A DNA stretch of 64,000 bases from JAOPZW01 sp963788935 (GCA_963788935.1 CAWBIM010000004.1:1178001-1242000), one strand, 5' to 3'. Positions 18,764-27,775 are shown, counted from the stretch's first letter. Numbers and translations: made by a program. The notes: generated by a model from the letters alone, not told the origin.

Positions 18764-19849
18764 CTAGCGGTCGCGCAGGAAGGGCGGGATGTCGATGTCG
18801 TCGTCGGAGATCTCGAGCGACGAACGCTCGACGCGCGGGCTGCGATCGCGGCTGCGGGCGCGGTCGCGGGTCTCCTCGCGCGCGGTGCGCGGCCGCGCGC
18901 GCCCGTGGTCGAAGCCGGTGGCGATCACCGTGACGCGGATCTCGTCGCCCATGTTCTCGTCGATGACCGAGCCGAAGATGATGTTCGCGGTCGGGTCCGC
19001 GGCGCCCTGGACGACCTCGGCCGCCTCGTTGATCTCGAACAGGCCGATGTCGCGGCCGCCCGTGATGTTCAGCAGGATGCCGGTCGCGCCCTCGACGGAC
19101 TCCTCGAGCAGCGGGCTCGCGATCGCCTGCTTGGCCGCCTCGGTCGCGCGGTTCTCGCCGCCGGACTGCCCGATGCCCATCAGCGCCGAGCCGGCGTCGG
19201 TCATGATCGTCCGCACGTCGGCGAAGTCGAGGTTGATGAGGCCGGGGATCGTGATCAGGTCGGTGATCCCCTGGACGCCCTGGCGCAGGACGTTGTCGGC
19301 CTCACGGAACGCCTCGAGGATCGTGGTGCGGCGCTCGACGATGTTGAGCAGCTTCTCGTTCGGGATCACGATCAGCGTGTCGACGACCTCGCGCAGGCGC
19401 GCGATGCCCTCGTCGGCCTGACGCATCCGCTGGGTGCCCTCGAAGTCGAACGGCTTCGTGACGACGCCGACGGTGAGCGAGCCGATCTCGTTCTTGGCGA
19501 TCTCGGCGATGACGGGCGCGGCGCCCGTGCCGGTGCCGCCGCCCTCGCCGGCCGTGACGAACACCATGTCCGCGCCCTTGAGCGCCTCCTTGATGTCGTC
19601 GCGCGACTCGGCCGCCGCGCCGAAGCCGACCTCGGGATTTGCCCCGGCGCCCAGGCCCTTGGTCAGGTCATGACCGATGTTGAGCTTGATGTCGGCGTCG
19701 CACATCTGCAGCGCCTGGGCGTCCGTGTTGGCGGCGATGAACTCGACGCCGCGCAGGCCCGCGTCGACCATGCGATTGACCGCATTGGTCCCGCCGCCGC
19801 CGACACCGACGACCTTGATGACCGCGAGGTAGCTGCCGCTGCTTTCCAT
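18764..19849 (-). CDS. ftsZ: Cell division protein FtsZ (tubulin-like GTPase)
   Basis: 361 residues. N-terminal Rossmann part VIKVVGVGGGGTNAVNRMV, tubulin signature GEGGGTGTGAAPV (about 101-113), T7 loop NLDFADVRTIM with catalytic Asp, then an Arg/Asp-rich linker (about 310-350). The conserved C-terminal peptide DIDIPPFLRDR docks membrane tethers such as SepF. It polymerises into the Z ring at midcell. No FtsA gene is seen nearby. A sigma-A-like promoter lies about 72 bases upstream. Confidence 0.98.
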   Translation of the reverse strand: MESSGSYLAVIKVVGVGGGGTNAVNRMVDAGLRGVEFIAANTDAQALQMCDADIKLNIGHDLTKGLGAGANPEVGFGAAAESRDDIKEALKGADMVFVTAGEGGGTGTGAAPVIAEIAKNEIGSLTVGVVTKPFDFEGTQRMRQADEGIARLREVVDTLIVIPNEKLLNIVERRTTILEAFREADNVLRQGVQGITDLITIPGLINLDFADVRTIMTDAGSALMGIGQSGGENRATEAAKQAIASPLLEESVEGATGILLNITGGRDIGLFEINEAAEVVQGAADPTANIIFGSVIDENMGDEIRVTVIATGFDHGRARPRTAREETRDRARSRDRSPRVERSSLEISDDDIDIPPFLRDR

Positions 19850-19920
19850 AGTTGGTTCCGACCGACCTTCAAGTTAGGCTTGAGCGTTTTGCCGCCCGAG
19901 GACTCCCCCTCCGCGTCTGC

Positions 19921-19950
19921 ACGGTAAGCACGGGCGTCGAGCGCTGTCAA
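19921..19950 (-). promoter_or_regulatory. Predicted sigma-A-type promoter of ftsZ
   Basis: On the minus strand a perfect TTGACA (plus 19945-19950) is followed after 18 bases by TACCGT (plus 19921-19926), a TAnnnT -10 element. It points at ftsZ, whose start is 72 bases downstream. It lies in the 203-base ftsQ-ftsZ gap, so ftsZ can be expressed independently of ftsQ. Confidence 0.55.
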
Positions 19951-19965
19951 CGGAAGTGTACGCGA

Positions 19966-19979
19966 GCAAGGTTCCTTGC
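19966..19979. promoter_or_regulatory. Perfect 14-base palindrome upstream of the ftsZ -35 box
   Basis: GCAAGGTTCCTTGC is a perfect dyad 16 bases upstream of the predicted ftsZ -35 element, the usual place for an activator or repressor site. No regulator is identified. The surrounding gap holds no gene. Confidence 0.4.
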
Positions 19980-20052
19980 AGATTCCAGAACCCTCAAGTC
20001 TTGCAGGAGATTTTCGTTCGAGGCGACCCTCGAGCGAAGGTAGAGGGTCAGG

Positions 20053-20868
20053 TCACGGTCCGGTCGCCGGTGGCGTCGTCTGCGGAGTGGTCGTGGTCGC
20101 GGTGCCGTCCCCGATCGTCGGCTGCTCGGCCGGGGTCGGGAGCGGCTCGAGACCGCCCGCCGCCGTCCGCTCCGGAAGACGGACGTCGAGGTAGGTCGTG
20201 CCGGTCGAGGTCGGGTCGGCGAGGACGGTCGTGACGGCGGCCCACTTGGCCTGCAGCCGCGCGGAGTCGCCGAGGTAGAGGATCGGGCCGTTGCGCAGCG
20301 GAAGCGTCCAGCCGCGGTCGCCGACGTACACGCGCCGCACGCGCGCGCGAAGGGCGGGCGGCGCGGCCGCCAGCACCTCGATGGCGCGCCGGACGTGCGT
20401 GTCGCTGGCGTGGGAGCCACCGGGGAGGGCCTTGGCCGCGATGGCGGGCAGGCCCGCGCTCGGCGTCGTGCGCATGAGCGTCCCGTCGGCCGCGACCGGG
20501 ACGCGCTGGCTGCCGGCGACGACCGCGCCGATCGGGTTGCGCTCGTGCACGGCGATCCGCAGGCGGTGGGGGAAGTCGGCGTCGGTGGAGACGCGGAGGA
20601 CGCCGGGGTACGGGTCGACCGCGGTGCGCAACTCGTCCTGGCGGACGTGCAGCGTGGTCATGTCGCGGGCGGCATCGGCGAGCGCCTCGCGCACCTTGGT
20701 GGCGTCGGGGCCGCTGACGCCGGTCACGGTGACGTCGCGGACCGCGACGAGCGAGGAGTCGCGCAGCCACAGCCAGGCGCCGCCGAAGACGGCGAGCACG
20801 GCGAGGAACGCCGCCGTCGCCCGGATCGGCGGGCGGGGCAGGCGCGACGGCAGCGGCGGGCGGCGCAT
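20053..20868 (-). CDS. ftsQ: Cell division protein FtsQ/DivIB (POTRA domain)
   Basis: 271 residues. A short basic cytoplasmic head (RRPPLPSRLPRPP), one membrane helix (about 17-36), then the POTRA domain (VAVRDVTVTGVSGPDATKVREAL, about 42-110) and the FtsQ/DivIB domain containing HRLRIAVHERNPIGAVV. A Thr/Pro-rich tail ends the protein. It links early and late division proteins through the FtsQLB complex. Lies upstream of ftsZ with a 203-base gap. Divergent from murB with 62 bases between starts. Confidence 0.9.
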   Translation of the reverse strand: MRRPPLPSRLPRPPIRATAAFLAVLAVFGGAWLWLRDSSLVAVRDVTVTGVSGPDATKVREALADAARDMTTLHVRQDELRTAVDPYPGVLRVSTDADFPHRLRIAVHERNPIGAVVAGSQRVPVAADGTLMRTTPSAGLPAIAAKALPGGSHASDTHVRRAIEVLAAAPPALRARVRRVYVGDRGWTLPLRNGPILYLGDSARLQAKWAAVTTVLADPTSTGTTYLDVRLPERTAAGGLEPLPTPAEQPTIGDGTATTTTPQTTPPATGP

Positions 20869-20930
20869 CCGGTCCGGTCTTCGACTCCACGGCCCGGGAC
20901 CCTGCCGGTCCGGGCCGTAGCCTCTCGGGC

Positions 20931-22010
20931 GTGGAGACCTCCACCCCGACGCTCCTGCGCGACCTGACGACGCTGCGCCTCGGCGGCCCCGCCGGACGCC
21001 TGGTCGAGGCCGCGGACGAGGACGCCGTCGTCGCGGCCGTCCGCCGCGCCGACCACACGGGCGAGCCCCTGCTGATCCTCGCCGGCGGGAGCAACGTCGT
21101 GGTCGCCGACGCGGGGGTCCCGGGCACGGTGCTGCGGATCGCGACCCGCGGCGTCGTGCGCACCGAGGAGCCCGGCGGCCGGGTCCGCCTCGAGGTCGCG
21201 GCGGGCGAGCCGTGGGACGCGCTCGTCGCCCGGTGCGTGGGCGACGGCCTGGCCGGCGTCGAATGCCTCTCGGGCATCCCGGGCTCGGTCGGCGCGACCC
21301 CGATCCAGAACGTCGGCGCCTACGGCCAGGAGGTGGCCGAGACGATCCGCGCGGTGCGGGTCCTCGACCGCACGACCGGCCGCGTCGTGACGATGCCGGC
21401 CGCGGATTGCGGCTTCACCTACCGCTCGAGCGCGTTCAAGCGCACGCCGGGCCGGTGGGTGGTCCTCGCGGTCGCGTTCGTCCTCGAGCGCTCGGAGCTC
21501 TCCGCGCCGGTCCGCTACGCCGAGCTCGCCCGCGCGCTGGGCGTCGGCCTCGGCGACCGCGCCCCGCTCGCCGCCGTCCGCGACGCCGTGCTGGCGCTGC
21601 GGCGGGGCAAGGGCATGGTCGTCGACCCCGCCGACCCGGACTCGGTCAGCGCGGGCTCGTTCTTCACGAACCCGGTCCTCGACGGCGACGCCTTCGCCGC
21701 GCTCGAGCGCCGGGTGGCCGAGCGCCTCGGCCACGGCGTCGCACCGCCCGCCTTCCGCGATCCCGACGGGCGGGTCAAGACCTCGGCCGCGTGGCTCATC
21801 GAGCGCGCGGGCTTCCACCGCGGCCAGGGCGACCCCCACGGGATCGCGATCTCCGCCAAGCACACGCTCGCGCTCACGAACCGCGGCGCGGGCACGACGG
21901 CCGAGCTCGTCGCGCTCGCGCGCGAGATCGCCGGGGGCGTGCGCGACGCGTTCGGGGTGGAGCTCGTGCCGGAGCCGGTGTTCGTCGGGCACGAGTGGCC
22001 GGGGGTGTAG
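20931..22010 (+). CDS. murB: UDP-N-acetylenolpyruvoylglucosamine reductase
   Basis: 359 residues from GTG at 20931. FAD-binding PP-loop LILAGGSNVVVADAGVPGTVL (about 43-63), then GIPGSVGATPIQNVGAYGQE with the type I MurB tyrosine loop, and the C-terminal catalytic region SAGSFFTNPVL (Ser) and KTSAAWLIERAGF. It makes UDP-MurNAc by NADPH-dependent reduction. Unusually it is on the plus strand, opposite to the rest of the dcw genes, and divergent from ftsQ. Confidence 0.95.
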   Translation: METSTPTLLRDLTTLRLGGPAGRLVEAADEDAVVAAVRRADHTGEPLLILAGGSNVVVADAGVPGTVLRIATRGVVRTEEPGGRVRLEVAAGEPWDALVARCVGDGLAGVECLSGIPGSVGATPIQNVGAYGQEVAETIRAVRVLDRTTGRVVTMPAADCGFTYRSSAFKRTPGRWVVLAVAFVLERSELSAPVRYAELARALGVGLGDRAPLAAVRDAVLALRRGKGMVVDPADPDSVSAGSFFTNPVLDGDAFAALERRVAERLGHGVAPPAFRDPDGRVKTSAAWLIERAGFHRGQGDPHGIAISAKHTLALTNRGAGTTAELVALAREIAGGVRDAFGVELVPEPVFVGHEWPGV

Positions 22011-22357
22011 GGGGCTCGCTGTGGCGTCCCGCTCGGGCGGCGGCCCGGGTCGGTGCGCCTGCGGACGGCGCAGCGAGGGGGAAGGTGAGGGCCGGCGCCC
22101 TGGTGCCACGCGTCGGTGGTCACTCTCGTACCGTGGTCACTAATGGGGTCTATGGCCCTATTCGTGACCACGGTGCCGCCACCGGCCGTCGGCCCTTCCC
22201 ACCGACCCGAGCAAGTGTTCGGGTTCCCGTACCGAATCCGCCGCTCTTCCGGCCTACCTTCCAGGACAACCCCGGGCAGGGAATCCGTACAACGACGCAC
22301 CGGGCTTCGACCCACACCGAACGCCCCCCACACGGGCAGGGAGATCCGAACGACTCC
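22011..22357. promoter_or_regulatory. Intergenic region with a strong 45-base hairpin and repeated GTGGTCACT
   Basis: This 347-base gap after murB has no supported gene. At 22130-22174 the arms ACCGTGGTCAC and GTGACCACGGT pair perfectly over 11 bases and extend inward to about 19 pairs with one mismatch and one G-T pair. A third copy of GTGGTCACT starts at about 22117. The arrangement could be a terminator for murB or an operator cluster for the ABC exporter that starts at 22358. The first part (22011-22100) resembles the gap after the DUF1360 gene. Confidence 0.5.
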
Positions 22358-23335
22358 ATGGACGAAGACGCAATCGTCGTCGAGGGCCTCAAGAAGTCCT
22401 ACGGCGCGGTCCAGGCGCTCTGCGGCGTCGACTTCAGCGCTCAGACCGGCACCGTCCTCGGGCTGCTCGGCCCGAACGGCGCGGGCAAGACGACCGCGGT
22501 CCGCATCCTGTCGACGCTGCTGCAGCCCGACGGCGGGCACGCCCGCGTCGTCGGCCTCGACGTCGTCAAGCAGGCCGCCGCGCTGCGGGCCAAGATCGGC
22601 CTCGCCGGCCAGTACGCCGCCGTCGACGAGAACCTCACCGGCTTCGAGAACCTCGAGATGGTCGGCCGGCTGTACCACCTGAGCAAGAGCGAGGCGCGCC
22701 AGCGGGCGAACGAGCTGCTCGAGCGCTTCGACCTCGTCGACGCCGCCAAGCGCCCGGCGAAGACCTACTCCGGCGGCATGCGCCGGCGCCTGGACCTCGG
22801 TGCCGCGCTCGTGTTCCGCCCGCCCGTCCTCTACCTCGACGAGCCGACGACCGGCCTGGATCCGGTCAGCCGCCTGTCGATGTGGGAGACGATCGAGGCC
22901 CGCACCGCGGCCGGCACGACCGTCCTGCTCACGACCCAGTACCTCGACGAGGCCGACCGCCTCGCGGACCGGATCGTCGTGATCGACCACGGCAACGTGA
23001 TCGCCGAGGGCACCTCGGACGAGCTCAAGGACCAGGTCGGCGGCGAGCGCCTCGACGTCCGCCTCGAGGACGAGGCCGACCGCGAGCGCGCGATCTCCGC
23101 GCTGGCCGGGATCGCCGACGGCCGGCCGACCTGCGACGGCCTGATCGTCCACGCGCCGATCCGCCGCCGCTCGGGCATCATCGCCCAGGCCGTCCGCGCG
23201 CTCGACGACGAGGGGGTCGGGATCGACGACATCGTCATCCGCCGCCCGACGCTGGACGACGTCTTCATCGCCCTCACCGGCCACGCGGCCGAGGAGGAAG
23301 CCACCGCCGAGACGGTCGAGGAGGTCCGCGCATGA
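22358..23335 (+). CDS. Daunorubicin-resistance-type ABC exporter ATPase (DrrA-like)
   Basis: 325 residues from ATG at 22358. Walker A GPNGAGKTTAV (about 38-48), signature YSGGMRRRLDL (about 138-148), Walker B VLYLDEPTTGLDP, and the switch segment LLTTQYLDEADRLADR. The C-terminal approximately 90 residues form the DUF4162 domain of DrrA proteins (RPTLDDVFIALTGHA). It energises export of a drug, lipid or polyketide-like compound. Overlaps its permease by 4 bases (ATGA). The nearest purine-rich patch is about 14 bases before the start, so the ribosome site is weak. Confidence 0.9.
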   Translation: MDEDAIVVEGLKKSYGAVQALCGVDFSAQTGTVLGLLGPNGAGKTTAVRILSTLLQPDGGHARVVGLDVVKQAAALRAKIGLAGQYAAVDENLTGFENLEMVGRLYHLSKSEARQRANELLERFDLVDAAKRPAKTYSGGMRRRLDLGAALVFRPPVLYLDEPTTGLDPVSRLSMWETIEARTAAGTTVLLTTQYLDEADRLADRIVVIDHGNVIAEGTSDELKDQVGGERLDVRLEDEADRERAISALAGIADGRPTCDGLIVHAPIRRRSGIIAQAVRALDDEGVGIDDIVIRRPTLDDVFIALTGHAAEEEATAETVEEVRA

Positions 23336-24108
23336 GTGCGCTCGCCCTGTCCTTCAGCGACACGATGGTGCTGGCCAAGCGCAACCTCGCGCGCATCCCG
23401 CGTCAGCCCGACCTCCTGATCGCGTACACGATCCAGCCCGTCATGTTCGTGCTGCTGTTCGTCTTCGTCTTCGGCGGCGCGATCCAGACGCCGGGGTTCG
23501 ACTACGTCGACTTCCTGATGCCGGGCATCATCGTCCAGTCGCTCGCGTTCGGCGGGTTCGTGACGGCGCTCGGGCTCGCGGAGGACGTCAAGAAGGGCCT
23601 GATCGACCGCTTCCGCTCGCTGCCGATGTCGCGCGGCGCGGTGCTGGCCGGGCGGACCCTGTCCGACATCGCCCTGAACTGCGTGTCGCTCGTCGTCCTG
23701 TTCGCGGTCGGCTTCCTCGCCGGCTTCAACTTCATCGACTCGAGCGTGCTCGAGGTCGTCGCCGGGCTCGTCCTGTGCCTGTACCTCGGCTACGCGTTCT
23801 CGTGGATCTTCGCGCTGATCGGGCTGTTCTCGTCCTCGCCGGAGACGGCGAACGCGATCGGCTTCACGGCGATCTTCCCGCTGACGTTCGCGTCGTCGAT
23901 CTTCGTCCCGGTCGAATCGATGCCCGACGGCCTGCGCCAGTTCGCCGAGGCCAACCCGTTCACGACGATCTCGGACGCCGTCCGCTCCCTGTGGCTCGGC
24001 ACCCCGGCCAACTCCGACGTCTGGATGGCGTTCGTCTGGTGCACCGTGCTGACCGTCGTGTTCGCGCCGCTCGCCATCAAGCGCTACCGGACGGTCGCGG
24101 CGAAGTAG
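23332..24108 (+). CDS. ABC-2 type exporter permease (DrrB-like)
   Basis: 258 residues, six membrane segments. It contains the ABC-2 family features LIAYTIQPVMFVLLFVFVFGG near the N-terminus, DFLMPGIIVQSLAFGG, the coupling segment KKGLIDRFRSLPMSRGAVLAGR, and FVPVESMPDGLRQFAEANPFT near the end. The ATGA overlap with the ATPase shows they form one exporter. Substrate unknown; no biosynthetic cluster is beside it. Confidence 0.9.
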   Translation: MSALALSFSDTMVLAKRNLARIPRQPDLLIAYTIQPVMFVLLFVFVFGGAIQTPGFDYVDFLMPGIIVQSLAFGGFVTALGLAEDVKKGLIDRFRSLPMSRGAVLAGRTLSDIALNCVSLVVLFAVGFLAGFNFIDSSVLEVVAGLVLCLYLGYAFSWIFALIGLFSSSPETANAIGFTAIFPLTFASSIFVPVESMPDGLRQFAEANPFTTISDAVRSLWLGTPANSDVWMAFVWCTVLTVVFAPLAIKRYRTVAAK

Positions 24109-24151
24109 CCGCGGCCGTCCCGGCCCCGCCGGCGCTGGTAGGTTCGGCGCC

Positions 24152-24775
24152 ATGGCGCGCCCCGGGGACGAGGTCGTCGACCCGTCCGGCCTGCGGCTCG
24201 TCTTCCTCGAGACCGCGGCCTCGAGCGGCGGCGCCGCGATCTCACTGGACTGGTTCGTGCCGCCGGGCGGCCGCCTGGTCGCGCTGCCGCACGTCCACCC
24301 CTTCGACACCGAGGGCTTCGAGATCTTCGCCGGCCGGGCGCGCTATCGCGTCGGGCGCCGGGTCTCCGAGCAGGACGCGCCCTACGCCTACGGCGTCCCG
24401 CCCGGCGCGCAGCACGTGCACGCCGCGAACATCGGGCCGACCCCGCTCCACGTCCGCCAGACCGTGCGTCCCGATCCGCCCGACGGCCCGCTGCTCGAGG
24501 GCGTCGAGCAGTTCTTCGAGACGCTGTTCGCGCTCGCCCAGCGCCGCAAGGTCACGAGCGCGGGCGTGATCCTCGACCCGCTCCAGGGCGCCGCGACGCT
24601 GGGCCTGCTGCTCCCCTTCAGCTACCTGCCGTGGCTGCCGCGGGGCTTCCAGCGGGTGGCGATCGGCGGCCTCGCCCGCGTCGCGCAGGGCCTCGGCTAC
24701 GCCGCGCACCTCGAGCCCGAGTGGGCGGCGCGCGGCCCGGAGCCGGTGAACGGGCCGGCGGCCGCGGTCGCCTGA
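24152..24775 (+). CDS. Cupin-domain protein
   Basis: 207 residues. The metal-binding cupin motif 1 is readable as LPHVHPFDTEGFEIFAGRA (about 47-65, His/His/Glu) and motif 2 as VPPGAQHVHAANIG (about 84-97, His). A C-terminal hydrophobic stretch LGLLLPFSYLPWLPRGFQ follows, typical of the cupin proteins annotated near hydrolases or transporters. Reaction unknown. It lies 43 bases after the exporter, possibly on the same transcript. Confidence 0.75.
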   Translation: MARPGDEVVDPSGLRLVFLETAASSGGAAISLDWFVPPGGRLVALPHVHPFDTEGFEIFAGRARYRVGRRVSEQDAPYAYGVPPGAQHVHAANIGPTPLHVRQTVRPDPPDGPLLEGVEQFFETLFALAQRRKVTSAGVILDPLQGAATLGLLLPFSYLPWLPRGFQRVAIGGLARVAQGLGYAAHLEPEWAARGPEPVNGPAAAVA

Positions 24776-24826
24776 GCCGACAGCCCTCGGACTGGCGGCG
24801 CGCCCGGCGGGGTAGCCAGTCCGACC

Positions 24827-26017
24827 ATGACCGACGCAGCGACCGGGGACGCCGTCGAGCCCGTCGAGTCCGTGCTCGACGACGTGGTGCAGTGGCGCCG
24901 CCACCTGCATCGCCACCCCGAGCTGAGCTTCGAGGAGACCGAGACCGCGGCGTGGATCGCCGAGACGCTCGCGGGCTTCGGCGACGACCTCGAGATCGAG
25001 CGCCCGGCCGAGAACAGCGTCATCGCGCACCTGCGCACCGGCCGCCCCGGCCCGGTGATCGCGCTGCGCGCCGACATCGACGCGCTGCCGATCGAGGAGC
25101 AGAGCGGCGTCGACTTCGCCTCGGAGAAGGCGGGCGTCATGCACGCCTGCGGCCACGACGGGCACACCGCGATGCTGCTCGGCGCCACGCGCCTGCTCGC
25201 GGGCGCGCGCGACCGCCTGCCCGGCGGCGAGCTGCGCTTCCTCTTCCAGCCCGCCGAGGAGCTCGCCCCCGGCGGCGCGCGCGATCTCGTCGCCGCCGGC
25301 GCCGTCGCCGGCGTGGACCTCGTCTACGGCTGTCACCTGTGGACCCCGCTCGAGTACGGCAAGGTCACGGTCATGCCGGGGCCGTTCATGGCCGCGAGCG
25401 ACTTCTTCACGCTCGCCGTGACCGGCCGCGGCGGACACGGCGGCCTCCCCCACCTCGCCGACGACACGATCGCGATCTCCGCGCAGGTCGTCACCAACCT
25501 GCAGCACGTCGTCGCGCGCCGCGTCGACCCGCTCGAGCGCGCGGTCCTGAGCATCGGGACGATCCACGCCGGCGACGCCCCCAACGTCCTGCCCGGACGC
25601 GTCGACATGTCCGGCACCGTCCGCACGTTCGACCCCGACCTGCGCGAGCGGATGCCCGTGCTCGTCGAGGAGATCGTCCGCGGCGTCACGTCCGCGCACG
25701 GCGCCGAGTACGAGCTCGACTACCAGTTCGGCTACCAGCCGGTCGTCAACGACGAGCGCGCCACGGCGCTCGTGCGCGACACGATCGACCCGGACGCCCT
25801 CACCGACCTCGCGCCGATCATGGGCGGCGACGACTTCTCCGCCTACCTCGCGGAGGTTCCCGGCTGCTACGCGTTCATCGGCGCGGGCGACGAGGACGCG
25901 GGCGCGACGTACCCCCACCACCACCCCAAGTTCCGCATCGACGAGCGGGCGCTCGGCACCGGCGTGCGGATGCACGTCGACGTCGCGCTGCGCGCGCTCA
26001 AGGAGGTCTCCCGATGA
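24827..26017 (+). CDS. M20D-family amidohydrolase (N-acyl-amino-acid type)
   Basis: 396 residues. Family landmarks in order: HLHRHPELSFEETET (about 25-39), ALRADIDALPIEE, HACGHDGHTAMLLG (metal site, about 105-118), FLFQPAEE with the catalytic Glu pair, and HHHPKFRIDERALGTG near the end. The dimerisation domain is inserted in the middle (VTGRGGHGGLPHLADD). These zinc enzymes cleave amide bonds of N-acyl amino acids or amino-acid conjugates in the cytoplasm. It is coupled by ATGA to DUF3311 and a symporter, suggesting uptake and hydrolysis of the same compound. Confidence 0.9.
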   Translation: MTDAATGDAVEPVESVLDDVVQWRRHLHRHPELSFEETETAAWIAETLAGFGDDLEIERPAENSVIAHLRTGRPGPVIALRADIDALPIEEQSGVDFASEKAGVMHACGHDGHTAMLLGATRLLAGARDRLPGGELRFLFQPAEELAPGGARDLVAAGAVAGVDLVYGCHLWTPLEYGKVTVMPGPFMAASDFFTLAVTGRGGHGGLPHLADDTIAISAQVVTNLQHVVARRVDPLERAVLSIGTIHAGDAPNVLPGRVDMSGTVRTFDPDLRERMPVLVEEIVRGVTSAHGAEYELDYQFGYQPVVNDERATALVRDTIDPDALTDLAPIMGGDDFSAYLAEVPGCYAFIGAGDEDAGATYPHHHPKFRIDERALGTGVRMHVDVALRALKEVSR

Positions 26018-26217
26018 AGGTCCAGCACGTCCTCGCCGGACTCCCGTTCCTGGGAATCCTCGTCGGCATGTTCTTCGCCAACTCGGTCGAGCCGTACGTC
26101 CTCGGCCTGCCCTTCGCGATGTTCTGGGTGGTGATGTGGGTCGTCGTCTCGGCGGGCCTGATGGCGATCGTCTACCGCCTCGACACGCGCGAGCGCGACC
26201 GGGGTGAGGGCCGATGA
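26014..26217 (+). CDS. DUF3311 small membrane protein
   Basis: 67 residues with two membrane helices (about 5-22 and 30-55; PFLGILVGMFFANSVEPYVLG and FAMFWVVMWVVVSAGLMAIVY), ending in the charged RLDTRERDRGEGR. DUF3311 proteins are small partners encoded directly before sodium:solute symporters, as in the Bacillus YhjC-YhjB pair. It overlaps both neighbours by 4 bases, supporting an obligate accessory role for the transporter. Confidence 0.85.
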   Translation: MKVQHVLAGLPFLGILVGMFFANSVEPYVLGLPFAMFWVVMWVVVSAGLMAIVYRLDTRERDRGEGR

Positions 26218-27755
26218 ACGCCGCACTCGCGATCATCACGGCGTTCTTCCTGCTCGCCGTCGGCCTGGCGCTGCTCGCCCGCCGCGGGCGCGACATGGAC
26301 CTCGAGCAGTGGACCGCCGGCGGCCGCGGCTTCGGCGCGCTCTTCGTGTTCCTGCTGATGGCGGGCGAGATCTACTCGACCTTCACGTTCCTCGGCGGCG
26401 CCGGCCTCGTCTACGGCTCCGGCGGCGCCGCGTACTACATCCTCGGCTACGGGACGCTCGCCTACATCCTGTCCTACTGGCTGCTGCCCGCCGTCTGGCG
26501 CTACTGCACGCCGCGCAAGCTGCTGTCGCAGGCCGACTTCTTCGTCGCCAAGTACGACTCGCGGACCCTCGGCGTGATCGTCTCGGTCGTCGGCGTCGCG
26601 GCGATGATCCCCTACCTCGCGCTGCAGCTGAAGGGCCTCGGGATCATCGTCTCGGAGGCCTCGGGCACGGTCTCGTCGACCGCCGCGGTGTGGCTCGGCG
26701 CGCTGGTGCTGTCGATCTACGTCGTGGCCTCGGGCATCCACGGCTCGGCGTGGACGGCGTGCGTGAAGGACGTCCTGACCCTCGCCGTCGTCGTGTTCAT
26801 CGGCCTGTACCTGCCGATCCACTACTTCGGCTCGATCGGCGGGATGTTCCACCAGGTGCAGGAGGCCAAGCCGGGCTTCGCGGCGCTGAAGGGCGACCAG
26901 CTCTCGCCGGTGTGGTTCTCCTCGACGGTGCTGCTGACCGCGCTCGGCTTCTACATGTGGCCGCACACCTTCGGCTCGGCGCTCACGGCGCGCAACGAGG
27001 ACGTCTTCCGCCGCAACGCCATCTTCATGCCGCTCTACCAGCTGCTGATCGCGTTCGTCCTGCTCGTCGGCTTCGTGGCCGTGGTGCGGCTGCCGGGTCT
27101 CGGCGAGGACCAGACCGACGGCGCGCTGCTCGGCATCTCCCAGCAGGCGTTCCCGGACTGGTTCGTCGGGCTGATCGGCTCGGCCGGGATGCTCTGCGCG
27201 CTGGTCCCGGGGTCGATGCTGCTGATCGCGTCGTCGACGATCGTCGCGCGCAACATCTTCCGCGCGCTGAACCCGTCGATGTCCGACGCGGCCGTGACGC
27301 GCACGACGAAGCTGCTCGTGCCGATCATCGGCCTCGCCGCCGTCGCGTTCGTGTTCCAGGGCGGCCAGACGATCGTGACGCTGCTGCTGCTCGGCTACGC
27401 GCTCGTCACGCAGGTGTTCCCGGCGCTCGTGCTCTCGCTCGCCCGCCCCGGATGGGTGACGAAGGCGGGCGCGATCGCGGGCATCGTCGTCGGCGAGGCG
27501 ATCGTGGCGGCGATGTCGTTCTCCGGCGCCACGCCGGGGTCCTCGACGACGCTCGACACGCTCGTCGGCGGGCTGCCGGCGTGGCTGGCGGACCTGAACC
27601 TCGGCGTCGTCGCGCTGCTGGCCAACGTGCTCGTCACGTGCGCGGTGAGTGCCGCGACGCGCGGCGCAGCGCCGGTCGAGGGCGCGCGGACGGCCGACGC
27701 GCCGCGCTTCTCGCGGGCGGGCGAGCCCGCGCTGCAGCGCACGCCGCAGAGCTGA
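26214..27755 (+). CDS. Sodium:solute symporter (SSS family, monocarboxylate/YhjB-like)
   Basis: 513 residues, about 13 membrane segments. N-terminal region TAGGRGFGALFVFLLMAGEIYS and TFLGGAGLVYGSG match the first core helices of SSS proteins. The typical discontinuous helix region ALVPGSMLLIASSTIVARNIF lies near 330-350. It probably imports an organic acid or acyl-amino acid with sodium. Partner DUF3311 precedes it and an M20 amidohydrolase is in the same operon. A hairpin terminator follows 20 bases after the stop. Confidence 0.9.
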   Translation: MNAALAIITAFFLLAVGLALLARRGRDMDLEQWTAGGRGFGALFVFLLMAGEIYSTFTFLGGAGLVYGSGGAAYYILGYGTLAYILSYWLLPAVWRYCTPRKLLSQADFFVAKYDSRTLGVIVSVVGVAAMIPYLALQLKGLGIIVSEASGTVSSTAAVWLGALVLSIYVVASGIHGSAWTACVKDVLTLAVVVFIGLYLPIHYFGSIGGMFHQVQEAKPGFAALKGDQLSPVWFSSTVLLTALGFYMWPHTFGSALTARNEDVFRRNAIFMPLYQLLIAFVLLVGFVAVVRLPGLGEDQTDGALLGISQQAFPDWFVGLIGSAGMLCALVPGSMLLIASSTIVARNIFRALNPSMSDAAVTRTTKLLVPIIGLAAVAFVFQGGQTIVTLLLLGYALVTQVFPALVLSLARPGWVTKAGAIAGIVVGEAIVAAMSFSGATPGSSTTLDTLVGGLPAWLADLNLGVVALLANVLVTCAVSAATRGAAPVEGARTADAPRFSRAGEPALQRTPQS

Positions 27756-27775
27756 GCGAGGGCGGCGCTCATCGG

